Assembly: GCA_017618495.1 (NCBI GenBank)
Contig: JAFZUD010000184.1
Location: forward strand, 1 to 9,114
Origin: Bacilli bacterium
Lineage (GTDB): Bacteria; Bacillota_I; Bacilli_A; RFN20; CAG-826
DNA: 9,114 nucleotides
Reading direction: 5' to 3'
The translations under genes and the position numbers were made by a program. Shown here piece by piece: positions 6,047 to 9,114 of the stretch; the first letter of the stretch is position 1, and each line of letters begins with the position of its first letter. Under the pieces are notes generated by a model. The model did not search any database. It saw nothing but the letters and a program-made list of their open reading frames with translations, and was not told where the DNA came from.

Positions 6047-7048
6047 CTATTTAAGGAGGCTCTCGTAAGCCTCTTTTAATTTGCCTCCAACGATCTCGAG
6101 GGTTCTCGCCTCAACCACTTTATAGCCTTCATCGAGGATAGCTTTGTTCTCACCGTTTTTGAGCAAGGAGTCGATGGTTTTGATGAAGCCTTCGTTATCT
6201 ATTTCGATGTGGGCGTTCACCCCGTCTTTGAGCCAAGGCTCATAAACGCCAATATTACGCACAACAAGAGGGCAATGGCTGGCTAAAGCCTCTAAAACGA
6301 CAATGCCTTCAGTCTCTTCTAATGACGGGAAGAATAAACATGTCGCCTGCTGATATGCGCCATGGATGAGGTCGCCTTTACAGTATCCGGCCATGATGGC
6401 GTTAGCTGGACGGTTCTTAACCCAGACTTTGACTTTATGGTTGGTAAGGATCTTCTGAAGAGCGCCAAACCAGATGAATTTAACATCAGGGAATGATCTA
6501 GCGACTTCAAAGAAGTCCTTGATTCCTTTTCTTTCGAACGGGAAGCCGACACCCATGACGAATTTCTCGCCTTCTTTAATACCAAACTTCTCTCTGAATG
6601 CTTTCTGAGCATCGAGATTTTCAGCATATTCCTGAAGGTCGATTCCGTTAGAGATGTCAATAACTTTTTTAACGAAGCCATATCCTTCGATAAGACCTTT
6701 GGAATATGGGGTTGGCGTAATAACGAGGTCCGCGCGCGAGTACATGCGCTTGATGCGCGAATTATAAAAAGGTGCGACGAGCTGCCAGGCCTTAAAGGAT
6801 TTTCTGAAATCCTCAAAGGTTGAATGGCCATGAACGATGACTGGGATGCCCTTTTTCTTGCATTTCCTCAAGACGGCACCACTTTTCGCCCAGAGGGTAT
6901 TGATATGGGCGATATCAAAATCATCCTTTGGGTTAAGCGTGTATTCGATGCCCTGGCTTTCGAGAGCTCTGATTTGATGGCTTAAAGCACGACCGATGCC
7001 GCTCGTTTTGATGGCTTCTTGCCCTTCAAAATACAAAAGAACTTTCAT
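6047..7048 (-). CDS. Family 4 glycosyltransferase, CpoA/alpha-diglycosyldiacylglycerol synthase-like
   Basis: A 333-residue retaining glycosyltransferase of GT-B fold. The N-terminus MKVLLYFEGQEAIKTSGIGR, then DFDIAHINT (43-51), HGHST (73-77), TPTPYSKGLIEGYG (111-124) and ISNGID (132-137), resembles the CpoA proteins of streptococci and lactobacilli. Those enzymes add a second hexose to monoglucosyldiacylglycerol to make membrane glycolipids and lipoteichoic acid anchors. FERKG (171-175) and the EX7E pair E245/E253 (EETEGIVVLEAL) mark the donor-binding half. Length agrees with the family. The lipid substrate is inferred from my memory of the family, not shown here. There is no Shine-Dalgarno before ATG 7048; TAGAAT ends 7 bases upstream. 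The TAG stop is directly next to the GT2 stop, with no spacer. A partner monoglucosyl-DAG synthase is not in the window. Confidence 0.9.
   Translation of the reverse strand: MKVLLYFEGQEAIKTSGIGRALSHQIRALESQGIEYTLNPKDDFDIAHINTLWAKSGAVLRKCKKKGIPVIVHGHSTFEDFRKSFKAWQLVAPFYNSRIKRMYSRADLVITPTPYSKGLIEGYGFVKKVIDISNGIDLQEYAENLDAQKAFREKFGIKEGEKFVMGVGFPFERKGIKDFFEVARSFPDVKFIWFGALQKILTNHKVKVWVKNRPANAIMAGYCKGDLIHGAYQQATCLFFPSLEETEGIVVLEALASHCPLVVRNIGVYEPWLKDGVNAHIEIDNEGFIKTIDSLLKNGENKAILDEGYKVVEARTLEIVGGKLKEAYESLLK
6054..6082 (+). terminator. Likely terminator of the GT2 gene, inside the GT4 coding sequence
   Basis: On the plus strand AGGAGGCT (6054-6061), the loop CTCGTA and AGCCTCTT (6068-6075) pair as an 8-bp stem with one G-U pair. 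TTTTAATTT (6074-6082) overlaps and follows the last stem pairs. It begins 7 bases after the GT2 stop and occupies the last codons of the GT4 gene on the opposite strand. Confidence 0.65.
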
Positions 7049-7055
7049 GGATATA

Positions 7056-7061
7056 ATTCTA
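7056..7061 (-). promoter_or_regulatory. Possible -10 element of the GT4 gene
   Basis: TAGAAT on the minus strand ends 7 bases before the ATG at 7048. A -35 at normal spacing would fall on the T-run of the rpmF terminator (7084-7079) and has only TTTTTT to offer. The promoter is therefore weak, or the gene depends on read-through from rpmF. Confidence 0.35.
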
Positions 7062-7078
7062 AGTCTTTTTTAAATAAT

Positions 7079-7106
7079 AAAAAAGGGCGCCCGATTAAGA
7101 GCACCC
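7079..7106 (-). terminator. Rho-independent terminator of rpmF
   Basis: On the minus strand GGGTGC (7106-7101), a 10-base loop and GCGCCC (7090-7085) pair over 6 bp with one G-U pair. Six T follow directly (7084-7079). It starts 16 bases after the rpmF stop. Confidence 0.85.
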
Positions 7107-7122
7107 GTTAACTCAAGACAGA

Positions 7123-7308
7123 TTATTCGCCTTTTTTGAGGTGAAGGATATCCTTACCATCGTAGTAGCCACATTCTGGGCAAACGTGGTGAGGTCTAAC
7201 CATTGAACCACAGTGGCTGCACTGAACCAAAGCTGGGGCTGCGAGGTTGAAATGAGTTCTTCTTTTTCTTTTAGCGGTTTTACCAATTCTTCTCTGCGGG
7301 ACTGCCAT
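7123..7308 (-). CDS. rpmF: 50S ribosomal protein L32, zinc-binding form
   Basis: Small basic protein of the 50S subunit. The 61-residue product begins MAVPQRRIGKTAKRKRRTHF and has the zinc ribbon C30-x2-C33 and C43-x2-C46, so it is the cysteine-containing (C+) form. The ATG at 7308 has an excellent Shine-Dalgarno, AAGGAGG, about 8 bases upstream, and a near-consensus promoter. It is flanked by its own terminator. In many Bacilli rpmF follows the yceD (DUF177) gene; here no such gene is present and rpmF stands alone. Confidence 0.97.
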   Translation of the reverse strand: MAVPQRRIGKTAKRKRRTHFNLAAPALVQCSHCGSMVRPHHVCPECGYYDGKDILHLKKGE

Positions 7309-7337
7309 TTTTCGATCCTCCTTGTTGGACTGGGATA

Positions 7338-7365
7338 ATTATAAAGAAGAACCTACGTTAGTCAA
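7338..7365 (-). promoter_or_regulatory. Promoter of rpmF
   Basis: On the minus strand TTGACT (7365-7360) and a perfect TATAAT (7343-7338) are separated by 16 bases. The start of transcription would be near 7331, about 23 bases before the ATG. This is the strongest-looking promoter in the window, as expected for a ribosomal protein gene. Confidence 0.85.
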
Positions 7366-7386
7366 ATTATTTTTGGTCAATGTCAT

Positions 7387-7460
7387 AAAAAATCCGTAAA
7401 GTGCCGATAACACCTTATATGAAATTCATTACACTGATTAAAAAATAATGGCAATTATCG
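7387..7460 (-). terminator. Two weak candidate terminators after mtaB
   Basis: The 163-base gap between mtaB and rpmF holds two T-run hairpins on the minus strand. The first, ATAAT-TGCC-ATTAT (7458-7445), is followed by T at 7445-7440 and has an all-AT 5-bp stem. The second, AAGGTG-TTATCGG-CACTTT (7416-7398), has one G-U pair and is followed 5 bases later by six T (7392-7387). Either could end the mtaB transcript, but both are weak by eye. Nothing coding is seen here. Confidence 0.35.
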
Positions 7461-7471
7461 AAGAAAAAACG

Positions 7472-8752
7472 CTAGTCGGCTCTGCTGTTCTCATCATAAA
7501 GAACTGAGTCGAAGGTTTTTTGTAGTGATTGATCGCTCTTTTTCTTAACGAGAAGGTAGTTTTTGGTATGGCCATAGGCATAGCCTTTCTTCTCGTCATA
7601 GTCCTCAAAAAGGACTTCCATTTCCTGTCCGAAGAATTTGCTTTCATATTTATCCCTGAGTTCGCGGGAAAGCGCTAGTAACTCATGGGATCTTCTATCT
7701 TTGGTTGCGCTGTCGACTTGTTTCATCTTAACGGCCGCCGTTCCTTTACGTGGAGAGTAGGCAAAGCAATGAATCTCGGCAAAGGCGCATTTCCTTGCAA
7801 AATCCATGGTCTCTTTCCACTCCTCCTCGGTTTCTTCTGGGAAGCCGGCGATTATATCGGTCGTTATAGCGATGTCCGGACACATATCACGCAGCATGCA
7901 GACTTTCTCAAAATATTCAGCCGTCGTATAGTTGCGCTTCATTCTCTTTAAGACACTGTCTGAACCGGACTGAAGAGATAAATGGAGATGAGGCATCAAA
8001 GACGGGTAGTTTTTGAAGTCTTCGAAAAGCTTGTCGGAAATTTCACTGATGTCGATCGAAGATAAACGAAGCCTCTTAAGAGTTGGATTCTCTTTTATGA
8101 TATCCTCAACAAGTTCGCCTAAGCCATATTCTTTGCCATAAAGATCTAGGCCATAGAAACCGACCTCTATGCCGGTAAGAACAAGCTCTTGATAACCTTT
8201 ATCGACTAAGGCTTTTGCCTCTTTTAAAGCGTCTTCCTTGGTTCTTGAACGGGAGTTTCCCCTAACAAACGGAATAAGACAATAAGAGCAGAATTTGTCG
8301 CATCCATCCTGAATTTTGAGGTAGGCTCTGGCGTTATTTGTGAAAGCGCTCGAAGGCAATTCTTCGTATATCTTCTTTCTAGACAGATAAGTTACATCGA
8401 CGATCTTCTTGTGGTTCTTTTGGAACTCGTCGATATAGGAAAGAAGTTTATCTCTTTTTGAAGTCCCGATGATGATATCGGCCCCGAGAGTCTCAGCTTC
8501 ACTTAAGTGGCCTTCTGAATAGCAACCCATGACAGCGATGGTCGCATCTGGGGATAATCTTCTGAATTTGCGGATATGTTGGCGGGATTTCTGGTCGCTT
8601 GTTGCCGTGACTGAGCAGGTATTAACAACGATCAAAGAAGCCTCTTCAGGCTTAGACACCTCTTCGTCGCCTCTCTGGATGAGGGCTTCTTTTATGGCAT
8701 CTTTCTCGTAGGAGTTAACTTTGCAACCAAGAGAAAAAACAAAAAACTTCAT
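7472..8752 (-). CDS. mtaB: tRNA (t6A37) methylthiotransferase MtaB
   Basis: Radical SAM enzyme that adds a methylthio group to t6A at position 37 of tRNAs reading ANN codons, giving ms2t6A, which steadies decoding (tRNA-Lys UUU is the known bacterial target). The 426-residue protein has the N-terminal UPF0004 domain with cluster cysteines C10, C46 and C77 (FSLGCKVNSYE, VNTCSVT, MGCYSE). The radical SAM CxxxCxxC follows as C151, C155 and C158 (GCDKFCSYCLIPFVRG), with LHLSLQSGSDSVLKRMKRNY further on. A C-terminal TRAM-like RNA-binding domain runs from about 370 with YGHTKNYLLV. The motif pattern fits MtaB/YqeV better than MiaB or RimO. The ATG at 8752 overlaps the stop of the upstream gene in ATGA and has no clear Shine-Dalgarno, so translation is probably coupled to that gene. 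Confidence 0.95.
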   Translation of the reverse strand: MKFFVFSLGCKVNSYEKDAIKEALIQRGDEEVSKPEEASLIVVNTCSVTATSDQKSRQHIRKFRRLSPDATIAVMGCYSEGHLSEAETLGADIIIGTSKRDKLLSYIDEFQKNHKKIVDVTYLSRKKIYEELPSSAFTNNARAYLKIQDGCDKFCSYCLIPFVRGNSRSRTKEDALKEAKALVDKGYQELVLTGIEVGFYGLDLYGKEYGLGELVEDIIKENPTLKRLRLSSIDISEISDKLFEDFKNYPSLMPHLHLSLQSGSDSVLKRMKRNYTTAEYFEKVCMLRDMCPDIAITTDIIAGFPEETEEEWKETMDFARKCAFAEIHCFAYSPRKGTAAVKMKQVDSATKDRRSHELLALSRELRDKYESKFFGQEMEVLFEDYDEKKGYAYGHTKNYLLVKKKSDQSLQKTFDSVLYDENSRAD

Positions 8753-9114
8753 TTCTTTTTCTCGTCAGCCTTTTTCCTGAGAGCGTCAGAGATGAGCTTT
8801 TCCTTTAAAAGGACGTTGAGCATCTTATCTCTGTCGTTTTCGTAATACGCATCAACGACTTTCCGGATGCGTGGAATCATATGGTTCTTTAATGGCTTTG
8901 TTAAGCCTTTGTCAAATAAGGCAATCTTAGCGTCAAGCCTACCTTCTTCATTGATGAAATAGATGCATTCAGCATCGTAATCATAAGCCGCCATCGACTT
9001 TTCAGTCTTACGGATGATAACAAGTTTGGTGAAATATGAGTCATACAAGGCAGGACCATAATAGTCAAACGGATCGATGAGAGCGGCCTCATAATCCTTA
9101 AGCAGTTTCTTGTA
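8749..9114 (-). CDS. Unknown protein, N-terminus beyond the window
   Basis: About 121 codons are visible and the frame is open to the right edge, so the true start is probably outside. A TTG at 9048 could start a 99-residue form, but no Shine-Dalgarno supports it. I do not recognise the family. The visible part begins YKKLLKDYEAALIDPFDYY, has a tyrosine- and aspartate-rich stretch (AAYDYDAECIYFINEEGRLD), then a charged, probably helical C-terminal half (RIRKVVDAYY, DKMLNVLLKEKLISDALRKK) ending in a lysine-rich tail. No membrane segment or cysteine motif is visible; the single cysteine is in AECIY. The TGA stop overlaps the mtaB start by 4 bases, so the two are co-transcribed and coupled. In many Firmicutes the rRNA methyltransferase gene rsmE precedes mtaB; this protein does not look like RsmE. 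Confidence 0.7.
   Translation of the reverse strand, partial: YKKLLKDYEAALIDPFDYYGPALYDSYFTKLVIIRKTEKSMAAYDYDAECIYFINEEGRLDAKIALFDKGLTKPLKNHMIPRIRKVVDAYYENDRDKMLNVLLKEKLISDALRKKADEKKK

Noticed and set aside
1..9114. tRNA genes, CRISPR arrays, insertion sequences or prophage parts
   Set aside because: I saw no cloverleaf, regularly spaced repeats, transposase motifs or phage genes; the gaps between genes are all shorter than about 170 bases.

Overview
The window looks like chromosomal core DNA of a Firmicutes/Bacilli or Mollicutes-related bacterium with a compact genome. Nine of the ten other genes lie on the minus strand with the tenth partial one; only one gene is on the plus strand. Genes often overlap by a few bases or abut. 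Promoters are sigma-70/sigma-A-like and GC content is moderate by eye. TGA is used as a stop (ybeY and the gene upstream of mtaB, both inside ATGA overlaps), and the tryptophan codon I checked, in recO, is TGG, so this is not the Mycoplasma genetic code. The gene order rpsU ... ybeY-era-recO-glyQS matches a cluster well known in Bacillus and Staphylococcus. The single-chain glycyl-tRNA synthetase is the type found in staphylococci and mycoplasmas, not the two-gene glyQ/glyS type of B. subtilis. The exact lineage (for example an uncultured gut Bacilli or RF39-like group) is a guess.

Right to left, in the direction most genes are transcribed: a partial gene of unknown function overlaps mtaB (tRNA ms2t6A methylthiotransferase). 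Then comes rpmF (ribosomal protein L32) with its own promoter and terminator. Next is a GT4 glycosyltransferase of the CpoA/alpha-diglycosyldiacylglycerol synthase type, meeting tail to tail a GT2 glycosyltransferase on the plus strand. The GT2 gene diverges from rpsU (ribosomal protein S21). After the rpsU terminator comes an unusual membrane protein with an intact C39 peptidase domain and six predicted membrane segments but no ATPase domain. It is followed by the tightly packed ybeY-era-recO group (rRNA maturation, ribosome assembly, DNA repair) and then glyQS, which has its own promoter and runs off the left edge.

Most of the window serves translation: tRNA charging and modification, two ribosomal proteins, YbeY and Era. 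The two glycosyltransferases probably act on envelope glycolipids or polysaccharides. The points most worth a second look are: the C39-membrane protein lacking a nucleotide-binding domain, set inside a housekeeping cluster; the convergent glycosyltransferase genes, each of whose likely terminators lies inside the other's coding sequence; a group of genes with no Shine-Dalgarno and a -10-like hexamer only 6 to 9 bases before the start codon (possible leaderless mRNAs); and several inverted repeats placed at promoters.
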